The notes beneath the pieces were generated by a model. The model searched no databases, was not told the DNA's origin, and saw only the letters and a program-made list of their open reading frames with translations. 64,000 bases of DNA from Sphingomonas jeddahensis (GTDB lineage: Bacteria; Pseudomonadota; Alphaproteobacteria; Sphingomonadales; Sphingomonadaceae), in the NCBI RefSeq assembly GCF_001981525.1, contig NZ_MPSB01000009.1:58439-122438 (forward strand), written 5' to 3'. This document shows positions 19,880 through 28,811 of the stretch, one piece after another. The translations under genes and the position numbers were made by a program. The first letter of the stretch is position 1. The number at the start of each line of letters is the position of its first letter.

Positions 19880-19930
19880 GGCCTCTGCCGTGGTGGTTCA
19901 CCAGAGCCACCCGGCAGAGGCCGCGTTTTT
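19880..19930 (+). terminator. Rho-independent terminator of the Tol-Pal operon
   Basis: GGCCTCTGCCG (19880-19890) pairs perfectly with CGGCAGAGGCC (19912-19922). The stem continues inward with GGTGG and CCACC. The right arm is followed by GCGTTTTTCTTT. It begins 8 bases after the pal stop codon. Confidence 0.9.
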
Positions 19931-20068
19931 CTTTCACGAGCGATCCGGTGCGTTCCGTGATTGCCGTTCTGATCTTTCGCGTCGGGCTACGATTAGAGAT
20001 AAAGGGGCACGGTGGGCCGACAGGCCAGGCCGTGCCGATAGGCCGGGCGCGGGCCGCTTGATGGATGC

Positions 20069-20254
20069 TCAGGCGCCGGTGTCGCCCGAAAGAGGGCGCG
20101 CTTCCTCCACCAACAGCACGGGAACGCCGTCGCGGATCGGATAGGCGAGACCCGCCGCCGCGGACACCAATTCGCCCGCCGCCTCATCCAGAACCAGCGG
20201 TGTGCGGGTGAGCGGACAGACCAGGCGCTCGAGCAGCCAGGGATCGATCATCAT
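20069..20254 (-). CDS. Trm112-like (UPF0434/YcaR) small protein
   Basis: The 61-residue protein matches the Trm112-like family of short bacterial proteins: [20 protein letters not shown] near the start and [17 protein letters not shown] near the end. Typical members have a Cys-x2-Cys pair, but here only the first Cys remains (VCPLT), so zinc binding is unlikely. The eukaryotic relative Trm112 activates methyltransferases; the bacterial role is unclear. Two ATG codons in a row (20254 and 20251) are possible starts. It follows the Lon-N-domain gene with overlapping stop and start. Confidence 0.85.
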   Translation of the reverse strand: MMIDPWLLERLVCPLTRTPLVLDEAAGELVSAAAGLAYPIRDGVPVLLVEEARPLSGDTGA

Positions 20255-20868
20255 TGCAGCGTTACGCGATCGTCGCCATCGTGGCGACCGAAGAATTGCA
20301 TCAGCTGAACGATCAGGTCGGCGCGGGTGACGATGTCGGGCGCTTCAAGAAGCGCCTGCTTGGCCGCGACGTCGAACGGCGCGATTTGGGCGATGCCGTT
20401 GACGAGGCTCTGGTCGTCCAGACGGGAGACCGCTTCCCAATCCACCGCATAGCCCTGGCGCTCGGCAAAGCGGCGTGCTTCCATTTCCAGCGAAGCGCGG
20501 CCGCCGAGCGACAAAGTGTCGGCCTCGCCGTTGGCGATCAGCTCCGCTTCGACCTGCCGGAACAACGTCGTCACGTCGAGTTCGTGGACGAGGCGGAACA
20601 GCGATACGCCCTCCAGCACCAGGTTCGATCGGCCATCATCGAGCATCTCGATCTCGGCGATGCGGCCGACGCAGCCGATGTCGTAGAGCGCGGGTTTGTC
20701 GCCAGCGCCTGCTTCCATCGCGCGCGGCTGAATCATGCCGATCCGCCGGTCACGCGCCATGGCGTCCGACACCATGGCGCGATAGCGCGGCTCGAAGATG
20801 TGCAGCGGCAGGTGCATGCCTGGGAACAGCAGCGCGCCGGGCAAGGGAAAGACGGAAAGCCGCGTCAT
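20251..20868 (-). CDS. Lon N-terminal (LonN/PUA-like) domain protein
   Basis: This 205-residue protein is made only of the LON substrate-binding domain, with the diagnostic start [25 protein letters not shown] and the later [16 protein letters not shown]. It has no AAA or protease domain, as in the many free-standing LON-domain proteins whose role is not known. A helical C-terminal part (about 115-205) follows. The ATG at 20868 overlaps the stop codon of the upstream thioredoxin-like gene by 4 bases, so the three genes 20069-21761 form one operon. Confidence 0.9.
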   Translation of the reverse strand: MTRLSVFPLPGALLFPGMHLPLHIFEPRYRAMVSDAMARDRRIGMIQPRAMEAGAGDKPALYDIGCVGRIAEIEMLDDGRSNLVLEGVSLFRLVHELDVTTLFRQVEAELIANGEADTLSLGGRASLEMEARRFAERQGYAVDWEAVSRLDDQSLVNGIAQIAPFDVAAKQALLEAPDIVTRADLIVQLMQFFGRHDGDDRVTLQ

Positions 20869-21761
20869 CCGAACAGAATGGCGGAGAGGCGGCGGCGCTG
20901 CGCGGAGACCCATGGATCTTCGAGCCCCACTACCTCGAACAGCTTCAATAGCTGCTGGCGCGCGGCGCCTTCGTTCCAATCGCGCTCGGCCGCGGTGATC
21001 GCAAGGAAGCCATCGGCGGCGGCATCGCGGTTGCCTGCCGCCATCTGCGCATTGGCAAGGTCGAAGCGGGCCTGGAGATCGTCGGGGTTCGCTGCAACGG
21101 CCGCTTCCAGCGGGGCGAGATCATCGACCTGAGGAGCCGAGCGGGCGAGCGCGAGCGCGGATCGTGCGCGTTCGATGTCGGGACGCTTGGCAGCCTCCTC
21201 TGGCAGCGTCGCGAGTGCGGCTTCAGCCTCGTCATGCGCGCCCGCCGCGACCAGCGCACGGATGCGGCCGGAGAGGACGGCAGGGTGCTCGGGCGCCATT
21301 TCGAAGAGCTGATCGAAGATCGACAGCGCGCGTTCGACATCGCCTTCGGCCAGCACTTCCTCGCCCATCGCGATCAGCGGCTCGAGCTCAGCCTCCTGCG
21401 ATTGTGCCTCGCCCTGGATCGGCAACTGGCGGAGCAATTGATCAATGGTGGTGCGCAGTTGCGATTCGGTGCGCGCATTGGTGAGATCCGCAACAAGCTG
21501 ACCCTGGAACATCGCATAAACGGTGGGAATCGAGCGGATCTGGAATTGCGAGGCGATGAACTGGTTCTTGTCGGTATCGACCTTGGCCAGCACGACGCCC
21601 TTGTCGGCATAAGCGGCGGCGACCTTTTCCAGCACCGGCGCCAGCGCCTTGCAGGGGCCGCACCATTCGGCCCAGAAATCGATAATAACGAGCTTCGTCA
21701 TCGACGGCTCGACCACATCCGTGCGGAACGCCTGAACGGCTTCCTTTTCCGCGGCACTCAT
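20865..21761 (-). CDS. cnoX: CnoX/YbbN-like thioredoxin-TPR co-chaperone
   Basis: The 298-residue protein joins a thioredoxin domain (about 20-125, with WAEWCGPCKALAPVLEK) to a C-terminal region of TPR-like helical repeats (about 140-298, for example FDQLFEMAPEHPAVLSGRIRALVAAG). This is the layout of CnoX/YbbN, a redox-sensitive holdase that passes substrates to GroEL. The active-site Cys pair CGPC is complete, whereas E. coli CnoX has a variant SQHC site, so oxidoreductase activity is possible here. I chose the ATG at 21761; the extra upstream frame is translated repeat DNA. Confidence 0.88.
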   Translation of the reverse strand: MSAAEKEAVQAFRTDVVEPSMTKLVIIDFWAEWCGPCKALAPVLEKVAAAYADKGVVLAKVDTDKNQFIASQFQIRSIPTVYAMFQGQLVADLTNARTESQLRTTIDQLLRQLPIQGEAQSQEAELEPLIAMGEEVLAEGDVERALSIFDQLFEMAPEHPAVLSGRIRALVAAGAHDEAEAALATLPEEAAKRPDIERARSALALARSAPQVDDLAPLEAAVAANPDDLQARFDLANAQMAAGNRDAAADGFLAITAAERDWNEGAARQQLLKLFEVVGLEDPWVSAQRRRLSAILFG

Positions 21762-21866
21762 TCCCAGCGTAGCCAAGGGCTGCTCCCGTTTCGTCGTTCG
21801 CGCCCTTATGTGGGGATGGGCCAGGGGAAGCAAACCCCTGGAATGCTGGATGACCCGCTCTCTAGC

Positions 21867-22007
21867 CATCCTCCCCATGCACGGCATGGGGAGGGGGACC
21901 AGCCGACGGCTGGTGGAGGGGTACGCCGCAAGCATCGCGTTCGTGACAGTCCCCTCCACCACCGCCTGCGCCGGCGGTCCCCTTCCCATGCCGTGCATGG
22001 GGAGGAT
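21867..22007. repeat. Inverted repeat pair between the thioredoxin and porin genes
   Basis: CATCCTCCCCATGCACGGCA at the left is mirrored by TGCCGTGCATGGGGAGGAT at the right. Inner arms GGGGACCAGCCGACGGCTGG and CCACCACCGCCTGCGCC are weaker complements. This is a third family of interspersed repeat, with partial kin near 37050-37086. The gap 21762-22014 holds nothing else I can support. Confidence 0.75.
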
Positions 22008-22014
22008 CGATACG

Positions 22015-22863
22015 TCAAAAGGCCGCGGTGAGCGAGAAGACCACCTTGCTTCCGGCGATCGAGCCGGTGCCGTCTTGCCCCCGGCTGAAGCTGGGCTGGA
22101 GATAGGCGGCCTCGGCGGCGTCGATGTTGGTGTCGACATAGGCCACGCCGAGCGTCAGCGGCGTGCCGGGGATGACGAGATCGGCGCCGAGCAGCCAGTC
22201 GATATACTCGCCGGTCGGCGCGACGCTGGTCGCGAACGGCCCGAGCCCCGCGTTGCCGTTGGAGAAGCCGGCATGGCCCTTCAGCGTAACCGGCGTATTC
22301 GGGATGCCAGCCGCGCCATCGACCCAGACGTAGAGATTGTCGCCCTTCGCGCCGGGATCGTCATAGAAGCCGGTGGCGGCCGAGGTGCCGTTGAAATACC
22401 AGGCGCCCAGTGCCTCCTGCTTGGGGGCATAAGCGGCGCCGACGGTAAGCGCGGCCGGCCCCATCGTGCCCGATACCTTCACATAGGGTTCGATGAAGTC
22501 GGTGTTGTCGAAACCGCCGGGATACATATACCAGGTGGCACCGACATCGACCGTCACGTCGTCGAAGGTCGTCTTGTAGCCGGCGATCAGATCCAGCTCC
22601 ATGTTCGCGCCGCCGAACGTGCCCCAGCCCGACAGGTTGGAGCCCCAGGTGCCGATATAGACACCGCTTTCGTGTGCGATGGTGAGGCCGCCCTGGACGG
22701 CGAGCTGCTCGTCCGACTGGGAAACGCCGCGGAACCGATAATCGGAGACGAGGCCGACACTGCCGCTGACCGTGACCGGTTTGGGCGGCTCTTCATCCTG
22801 CGCGGCGGCCGGAACCGCGAGGAACGCCATGATGGCGGCAGGCACATACTTCAGAAACGTCAT
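22015..22863 (-). CDS. TorF-family putative porin
   Basis: This 282-residue outer-membrane protein has a signal peptide (LKYVPAAIMAFLAVPAAAQ) and the family start VTVSGSVGLVSDYRFRGVSQSD. Alternating beta-strands follow and end in an aromatic residue (VVFSLTAAF), as expected for an outer-membrane barrel. The family (TorF, formerly Gcw_chp) is common in sphingomonads and some members are linked to uptake or to iron, but no substrate is established. The ATG has an AGGAGG ribosome-binding site. It lies downstream of the SulP gene on the same strand with a hairpin between them. Confidence 0.88.
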   Translation of the reverse strand: MTFLKYVPAAIMAFLAVPAAAQDEEPPKPVTVSGSVGLVSDYRFRGVSQSDEQLAVQGGLTIAHESGVYIGTWGSNLSGWGTFGGANMELDLIAGYKTTFDDVTVDVGATWYMYPGGFDNTDFIEPYVKVSGTMGPAALTVGAAYAPKQEALGAWYFNGTSAATGFYDDPGAKGDNLYVWVDGAAGIPNTPVTLKGHAGFSNGNAGLGPFATSVAPTGEYIDWLLGADLVIPGTPLTLGVAYVDTNIDAAEAAYLQPSFSRGQDGTGSIAGSKVVFSLTAAF

Positions 22864-22951
22864 GGAACCTCCTGTTGGCAGAGGCTCCTCCTGCTTCCGG
22901 TCCGCCCGCGCTCCTCCTCCCTGGGGAGCGGTCGCAAGCTAGCCGGAAAGC

Positions 22952-22997
22952 TGACGCTATCGCAGCAACTCGAACAAAGTGTTGCTGGATAGCGTCA
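22952..22997 (-). terminator. Strong hairpin between the SulP and porin genes
   Basis: TGACGCTATC (22952-22961) pairs with GATAGCGTCA (22988-22997), and AGCAAC pairs with GTTGCT inside it, leaving an 11-base loop. It follows the SulP stop codon on the minus strand by about 20 bases. There is no T-run after it, so it may be a terminator of unusual form or an mRNA-stabilising structure. Confidence 0.5.
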
Positions 22998-23018
22998 AAG
23001 TGTTTCTGTGCTTAACTT

Positions 23019-24548
23019 TCAGGCAGCCAGCGCGGCGATCTGATCTCGCTGGCCGCGCAGCTCGACGGGGTTGCCCGCAGCCTTGCGGCGCTGGAACCAG
23101 TCCCGCAACATTTCGGCTGTGGTGTGATCGACCGAGTCGAGCTTGGAGACGTCGAGCCGGACGGGTGCGTTTGACGGCACGCGATCCAGCGTGGCGGACA
23201 GCTTCGGCAAGGTCACGAAGGTTGCCGCACCATCGAGCGAGATGGCATGCGCTTCGCCGTCGCGCTGCTCGAACACCTTGAGACGCAGGCGCCGCAGGTT
23301 CGGGATCAGTTCCAGCACCGTCAGGCCGATGCCGACCAGCACGCCCGTCAGCAGGTCCGTCGCGACGACCATGATCAGCGTGATCGCCCAGATCGCTACC
23401 GGCAGCACGCCGTAATCCTTGAACAGGTGACGCGCATGCTTGAGGCTGACGAGGCGCCATCCGGTGATGACCAGCACCGCACCGAGCGCGGCCATTGGAA
23501 TGGTGCGCAGCAGCCATGGCAGTAGCGCGACGAAGCCCAGAATCCAGGCGCCGTGCAGAACCGTCGACAGACGAGTGACAGCACCAGCCTGCACGTTGGC
23601 CGAACTGCGCACGATCACGCCCGTCATCGGCAGCGAACCCGCGAAGCCGCACAGCAGGTTGCCGATGCCCTGCGCGCGAAGTTCCTTGTTGTAATCGGTG
23701 CGCACGCCATCGTGCATCTTGTCCACCGCGGCAGCGGACAGCAACGTTTCGGCGGACGCGATAAAGGCGATGGCGAGCGCGGCGGTGAGCACCGACGGGT
23801 TCGCGAACCGTGCAAGCCAGCCATCCTCCGGCGGGGTGATCGCAGCGAAGATCGATTCCGGCACCGCAACCTTGGCGACATCAAGCCCGAGCGCCACCGT
23901 CAGCAGCGTCGCCACGACCACGCCGACGAGCGCTCCGGGCAGCAGCCGCATCGATTGCGGGCGAAACTTCTCCCAGCCCAGCATGCTGCCGATGGTGACC
24001 AGCGCCAGGAAGAAAGCGAGCTCGGTCGCGCGGATGTCGGTCGACAGGCCGAGCAGGCGACCCGGCATCGCCGCCAGATTGTCGAGACCGGACGAGAGCG
24101 GCTTGGCGTCGAACAGCACATGGAACTGGCCCACCACGATCAGCACGCCAATGCCGGCAAGCATGCCGTGCACCACCGCCGGGCTGATCGCGCGGAACCA
24201 GCCGCCGAGCTTGAAGATGCCGGCGACCACCTGGATCGCGCCGGCCAGGATCAGGATCGGCCCAAGTGCCGACAAGCCCTGGTCACGCACCAGTTCGAAG
24301 ACGATGACCGCCAGACCGGCGGCGGGACCCGACACCTGAAGCGGCGAGCCGGCAAATGCGCCGACGATGAGGCCGCCGATGATACCGGTGATCAGCCCCT
24401 TCTCGGGCGGGACGCCGGAGGCGACCGCGATGCCCATACACAGGGGCATCGCGACCAGAAACACAACGATCGAGGCGGTGAGATCCCGCCCGAGGAATTT
24501 AATCGAGGGTACGGAGACGCCTGGGCGCTCGATCGCTTCGGATGTCAT
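23019..24548 (-). CDS. SulP-family anion transporter, probable bicarbonate uptake
   Basis: The 509-residue protein has the SulP transmembrane core (about residues 15-410, with SGPAAGLAVIVFEL and AIAFIASAETLLSAAAVDKM) and a C-terminal STAS domain (about 430-509, with VRLDVSKLDSVDHTTAEML). SulP proteins exchange or co-transport anions such as sulfate or bicarbonate. The start codon overlaps the stop codon of the carbonic anhydrase gene (TAATG), and this pairing is known to mark bicarbonate transporters. I therefore infer sodium- or proton-linked bicarbonate uptake. STAS domains usually regulate transport. Confidence 0.92.
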   Translation of the reverse strand: MTSEAIERPGVSVPSIKFLGRDLTASIVVFLVAMPLCMGIAVASGVPPEKGLITGIIGGLIVGAFAGSPLQVSGPAAGLAVIVFELVRDQGLSALGPILILAGAIQVVAGIFKLGGWFRAISPAVVHGMLAGIGVLIVVGQFHVLFDAKPLSSGLDNLAAMPGRLLGLSTDIRATELAFFLALVTIGSMLGWEKFRPQSMRLLPGALVGVVVATLLTVALGLDVAKVAVPESIFAAITPPEDGWLARFANPSVLTAALAIAFIASAETLLSAAAVDKMHDGVRTDYNKELRAQGIGNLLCGFAGSLPMTGVIVRSSANVQAGAVTRLSTVLHGAWILGFVALLPWLLRTIPMAALGAVLVITGWRLVSLKHARHLFKDYGVLPVAIWAITLIMVVATDLLTGVLVGIGLTVLELIPNLRRLRLKVFEQRDGEAHAISLDGAATFVTLPKLSATLDRVPSNAPVRLDVSKLDSVDHTTAEMLRDWFQRRKAAGNPVELRGQRDQIAALAA

Positions 24549-25243
24549 TACTCGGCTGCCTCTTGAATGAAGTCGGCCGCGAGGCGCTTGGCGGCCGGCA
24601 GGGCGACAGGGAGCGGCTGATCGGCGCGAACGGCCTCAAAGCGATTGGTGTTGCCGTTCAGCGCCAGCATCTGGCCGTTGTGGATGTCGACAAACCAGCC
24701 GTGGAGCGCGATCTCGCCCCGCGCGATACCGGCGGCAACCGACGGGTGGGTGCGCAGGTGGGCAAGCTGCGTGACGACGTTCTCGAGGCTCACGGCACGG
24801 ACGCGATCGTCATCGCTCAGATCCGCATAGCTCGAATCAACGACCTGCCGTGCGGCGCTGCCGTGCCGCAGCCAGGCGGCGACGTTCGGCATCGGTTCAA
24901 GCTTCGCGGGGTCGCCCGCCAGACCCTTCATGGCGCCGCAATCGGAGTGGCCGCACACGATGAGGTCGCGAATGCCAAGGACCATGATGGCATATTCGAC
25001 CGTCGAGGTGACGCCGCCGTTCTGGGTGGCATAGGGCGGCACGATGTTGCCCGCGTTGCGGCAGACAAACAGGTCGCCAGGCTGCGCCTGCATGATCTGC
25101 TCAGGCACAACGCGGGAATCAGCGCAGCTGATGATGAGGGCCTTTGGTTCCTGGCCATGGTTCGCGAGCTTCGAGTAGAGCGCGCGGCTGTCTTCATAGA
25201 CCTTCTTTTCGAAGTTGAAGACGCGACCGATCAGTTCGTTCAC
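24548..25243 (-). CDS. Beta-class carbonic anhydrase
   Basis: This 231-residue enzyme interconverts carbon dioxide and bicarbonate. Its zinc ligands and catalytic dyad are clear: Cys40, Asp42 and Arg44 in SCADSRV, and His99 and Cys102 in CGHSDCGAMKG. The start is a GTG at 25243 preceded by an AGGAGC ribosome-binding site. It is the first gene of a two-gene operon with the SulP transporter. Together they would supply bicarbonate for carboxylation reactions at low carbon dioxide. Confidence 0.95.
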   Translation of the reverse strand: MNELIGRVFNFEKKVYEDSRALYSKLANHGQEPKALIISCADSRVVPEQIMQAQPGDLFVCRNAGNIVPPYATQNGGVTSTVEYAIMVLGIRDLIVCGHSDCGAMKGLAGDPAKLEPMPNVAAWLRHGSAARQVVDSSYADLSDDDRVRAVSLENVVTQLAHLRTHPSVAAGIARGEIALHGWFVDIHNGQMLALNGNTNRFEAVRADQPLPVALPAAKRLAADFIQEAAE

Positions 25244-25312
25244 GGGGGCTGCTCCTAAAAAACTGGAACAGCCTATTTAGTTGCTGGGCCTTTCCGGCGC
25301 GCAGCGGCAGCG

Positions 25313-26650
25313 TTACGTTTTATGTCCGGATAGGGCGAGTCGGGTGATCGGCAGGGTGACAGTCGCCGCCAATCCGCCCCCCGGACGATTGGCCAGCGAA
25401 AGCGTGCCGCCCTCGGCTTTGATCACCTGCACAACGATCGGCAGGCCGAGCCCAAAGCCGATCGTGTCGCGCCCGCGCGCCGGATCGAGACGCACGAACG
25501 GCTCAAGCACGTGCGCCATCTCCTCTTCGGGAATGCCGGGACCATTATCGAGCACGCGAACGGTGACCACGCCGTCGCCGGGTTCCAGCTCCACCGTCAC
25601 CCGCTCGCCGTAGTGAAGCGCATTCTCGACCAGGTTGGTGAGCGCGCGCTTGATCGCCAGCCGGCGAAGGCGAAGCTCGAAGTGATCCGGGCCGACATAG
25701 GTCGCTTCGAAGCCGCGATCGCTCGCATCGTCGATCAAGGTTGCGCAAAGCACCGCGAGATCAAGCGAGCTGGGCTTTTCGGGGTCGCTGTCCCCGCCGA
25801 GAAATGCGAGCAGCGACGCGATCATTGCCTCCATCTCGGCCACGTCGTGCACGATCGCGTCGTGCGTTTCGCCGGGGGCAATCGCCTCGGTGCGCAGGCG
25901 CAGGCGGGCAAGCGGCGTCCGCAGATCGTGGCCAACCGCAGCCAGCGACTGGGTGCGAGCGTCGATCAGGGCGGCGATGCGCGCCTGCATCCGGTTGAAC
26001 GCGGCGACGAGCCGGCGCACTTCGCGCGGGCCGTCCTCGGTCACGGTGCCGACCTCGTCATAGCCGACCCGATCGGCCGCCTCGGCAAGGCGACGCAGTG
26101 GATGAAGCGCCCGCCGGAGCATCAGACCACCGAGAATCATCAATGCGATCGCCGGCACGAGGCCGAGCAGGATGCGCTCGAACGCGAAATCGAGCTTGGC
26201 AACGGCGGAAAGCGTGCGGAAGTGCAGCCAGCTGCCATCGCGCAGCCGCAGCGCGCCCTTCACCTTGGAATGCCGCCCGGGCGAGATCAGCACCAGCCTG
26301 AGATCGCCGGTGCGCAGCGTCGGTTCCCATTCCACGATCTGCCGCCGCATCGGATCGAGCGCAGGCTCGACCCGCGGCGGGACGCCGATCTCGCCGTCCC
26401 AATGCACCTCGTAGCGGTCGGTGGTGAGTTCGTTGGCAAGCGCAGGGCGCTGCGCCGGTGCGCGATCGTCAAGCAGGCGTCGGCTGATGACGAGATGCTC
26501 GGCCAGACGTCGAGCCTCGTCGTCGCGCACCGAGAACTCGCTTGCCCGCTCGTAAAGCAGGGTCGAGACGCCAAACTCGATAACCATGGTGAGCAGCAGG
26601 ATCGCGACGACCTGCCCGAGCAAGCCGACCGAGGGCAGCCACCGCCTCAA
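25313..26650 (-). CDS. Sensor histidine kinase of an OmpR-type two-component pair
   Basis: The 445-residue protein has two membrane helices (about 8-30 and 158-178) around a periplasmic sensor domain of about 125 residues. A HAMP linker (about 180-232), the phosphorylated His241 in GHDLRTPLARLR, and an ATPase domain with NLVENALHYG, DNGPGIPEEE and GFGLGLPIV follow. The domain order is that of EnvZ. It starts at a TTG overlapping the response-regulator stop codon, with GGAG five bases upstream. The signal is not known. It is co-transcribed with the regulator at 26647. Confidence 0.93.
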   Translation of the reverse strand: MRRWLPSVGLLGQVVAILLLTMVIEFGVSTLLYERASEFSVRDDEARRLAEHLVISRRLLDDRAPAQRPALANELTTDRYEVHWDGEIGVPPRVEPALDPMRRQIVEWEPTLRTGDLRLVLISPGRHSKVKGALRLRDGSWLHFRTLSAVAKLDFAFERILLGLVPAIALMILGGLMLRRALHPLRRLAEAADRVGYDEVGTVTEDGPREVRRLVAAFNRMQARIAALIDARTQSLAAVGHDLRTPLARLRLRTEAIAPGETHDAIVHDVAEMEAMIASLLAFLGGDSDPEKPSSLDLAVLCATLIDDASDRGFEATYVGPDHFELRLRRLAIKRALTNLVENALHYGERVTVELEPGDGVVTVRVLDNGPGIPEEEMAHVLEPFVRLDPARGRDTIGFGLGLPIVVQVIKAEGGTLSLANRPGGGLAATVTLPITRLALSGHKT

Positions 26651-27357
26651 CTGCGCTCCACCGGCACGTTGAGCATATAGCCGACACCGCGCACCGTCAC
26701 GATCGGCGCCTGTTCGCCGGCGCTGGAGAGCTTGCGTCGCAGTCGGCTGACCAGCACGTCGATCGAACGATCCGAACTGTCCCCGAGCCGGGTGCGCGAC
26801 AATTCGATCAGCCGCTCGCGCGCGATCACGCGTTGAGCATGGTCCGCGAGCGCGACAAGCAGATCGAATTCCGCTCCCGTCAGATCGACCGAGGCTCCGG
26901 TGGGCGAGGTCAGCTCGCGACGCGGCAGGTTAACTGTCCAGCCTTCAAACTTGAGCATGCCATGGTCACCCTCGCCAGAGCGGCGATCGAGCGCGGGGCG
27001 GCGCAGCACCGCGCGAACACGGGCGACGAGCTCGCGCACGCCGAACGGCTTGGCGATGTAATCATCCGCGCCAAGCTCCAGCCCGACCACCCGATCGGTC
27101 TCGCTGGAGCGCGCAGAGATGAAGATGATCGGCACGTCGCTCTTCTGCCGCAGCGAGCGGCAGAGATCGATGCCGCTGGTGCCGGGCAACATGATGTCGA
27201 GCAGAACGAGATCGACCGGCCCCGAATCGAGCGCGAGCCACATTTCGGGCGCGGCAGAGGCGGGGCGGACGTTGAAGCCGTTTTCCTGAAGCGCGCGTGC
27301 TGTGAGCATGCGCAGCGCGGGATCGTCCTCGACGAGCAATATGGTGGGGGCGGTCAT
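26647..27357 (-). CDS. OmpR-family response regulator
   Basis: From the ATG at 27357 the protein has 236 residues. The receiver domain shows the acidic pair in LLVEDD, the phosphorylated Asp54 in LVLLDIMLPG, the Ser of FISARS and the Lys of IAKPF. The DNA-binding winged helix (about 135-232) has FDLLVALADHAQRVIARERL and RSIDVLVSRLRRKL, and ends VRGVGYMLNVP. It is phosphorylated by the kinase encoded downstream. The nearby tRNA and SulP genes give no hint of its targets. Confidence 0.94.
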   Translation of the reverse strand: MTAPTILLVEDDPALRMLTARALQENGFNVRPASAAPEMWLALDSGPVDLVLLDIMLPGTSGIDLCRSLRQKSDVPIIFISARSSETDRVVGLELGADDYIAKPFGVRELVARVRAVLRRPALDRRSGEGDHGMLKFEGWTVNLPRRELTSPTGASVDLTGAEFDLLVALADHAQRVIARERLIELSRTRLGDSSDRSIDVLVSRLRRKLSSAGEQAPIVTVRGVGYMLNVPVERS

Positions 27358-27498
27358 GCGGCCGCTGCGGTAAAGGCGAACAGGCGCCCCGGTCAACGTT
27401 TCGCACAAAATGTTGCGAAAGGGGGGTTGCCGGGTTGGAAAGCCACTGCTAGTGGCCGCGCCTCACCCAGCCCGGAACCTTCCGGGACTGACGCCAGA

Positions 27499-27573
27499 GC
27501 GGGCGTAGCTCAGGGGTAGAGCACAACCTTGCCAAGGTTGGGGTCGAGGGTTCGAATCCCTTCGCCCGCTCCA
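27499..27573 (+). tRNA. tRNA-Gly (anticodon GCC)
   Basis: The acceptor stem GCGGGCG pairs with CGCCCGC at 27563-27569, followed by a T and an encoded CCA at 27571-27573. The D arm (GCTC...GAGC), the anticodon stem CAACC/GGTTG around the loop TTGCCAA and the T loop GGTTCGAATCC are all in place. The anticodon GCC lies at 27531-27533 and reads glycine codons GGC and GGT. Confidence 0.97.
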
Positions 27574-27737
27574 GTTTCTTCAGCAACAGCAGCGACATAG
27601 AAACTGACCGCCCGGGCGGATCGGTACGAGCACGTCTTCTCGAGCAACGCTCGAGTAGGTCGCGGTGATTACAGTCTTTACCGCGATGCCACTCGACCTT
27701 CGATCCTCCACGAACGCGCTCGCCCCAATTCACCCTT

Positions 27738-28640
27738 AAGCAGGCGGAGGATGGAGCAACCGTCAAGCAGGTCTGCCGGAAGCCTGGCATCCCGATCCGG
27801 GCCCATTGCCGACGACGCAGCAGATACCTGCCGCCTGATCCCGTCAGAGATGAACCTACCGAAGTGCTTGAGGAGCAAAACGTCCGCCTGAAGCGGCTGG
27901 TGGCCGATTTCTGTTCGGGCAAGGGGATGCTGCAAGACGTCATCCGCCGACAAATGTAGGGCTTGCTCGAGCCCTGAGATCGTCGGTTATTTGCAGGCGA
28001 GTTACCAGGTTCAACGGACGGCGAGCTTGCAGTGAGTTTCCGATCGATTGATCGATCGATCGATCGACCCAGCGCCATCAGTTCTGCCGGCCTAATCAGG
28101 TCGCCCTCAAGATTTGGATCAAGGAGGCGGCGACGACCGTGTTCGCTACAAGTATCGACGCCTCACGGACTACTGCGGCGTGAAGCCTGAGGGATAAACC
28201 ACAAGCGCATCCATCGCCTGCATAGCGAAGTGGCGCTTCAGCTGCGCGACAAAACACCCGGGCGCAAGGTCAAGGCAAAGCCGCGCGGTGACCGAACACC
28301 GGCAACTGCGCCAATGAGTGCTGGTCAACGGATTTCTTGTCAGACCAGATGCCTGCTGAGTGCAAGATCCGCGCGTTGTCGATCGTCGACAACTGCAAAC
28401 GGGTCTCGCCGGCGCTTGACGCGCGGCAAACTATTGCGGTGCCGACATGGTTAAGGCGCTCCAGCGCATCGCCGCGGTACATGGCCGGCCTTAGCGCATT
28501 CGTCCGGACAATGGCGCGAAGTTCATATCGAAGGACCTGGACCTGTGGCTATGTCAGTACGGCGTGGCGCTTGATTTTAGGGGGTCCGGCAAACCAACTG
28601 GCAATGCATTTCCATAGGCGTTCAACGGCCGCCTAGGTGC
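27738..28640 (+). mobile_element. Decayed IS3-family insertion element (orfA/orfB remnants)
   Basis: Short stretches in shifting frames resemble an IS3-family transposase. The orfA part includes LKQAEDGATVKQVCRKPGI (27745 on) and LEEQNVRLKRLVADF...MLQDVIRR (to about 27954). The orfB part includes KRIHRLHSEVALQL, STDFLSDQMPAECKIRALSI, then in another frame IRPDNGAKFISKDLDLWLCQ and a final FNGRL. Stop codons and frameshifts interrupt all of them, so the element is dead. No clear terminal inverted repeats remain. With the flanking sequence it fills the 1.2 kb gap between tRNA-Gly and csgF, and no intact gene is present there. Confidence 0.75.
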
Positions 28641-28811
28641 TGGACGCGTCCTAACACTGCCTCGCCTATACTTGTGTCAATCGAGGACAGGTTGAGAAAT
28701 GTGCAGATAAATTCGTTGGATGACCCGGCCGGGGTATGGTCAAGCCCCCGGAATGCGTTCATAGTTTGTTAACGAACACGAGTCGTCGAAGAATTCGTGC
28801 GGGGGGTTTTG

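Noticed and set aside
27449..28078. 209-codon minus-strand frame over the tRNA and IS remnant
   Set aside because: It contains the well-known false peptide AKGFEPSTPTLARLCS, the antisense reading of a tRNA gene.
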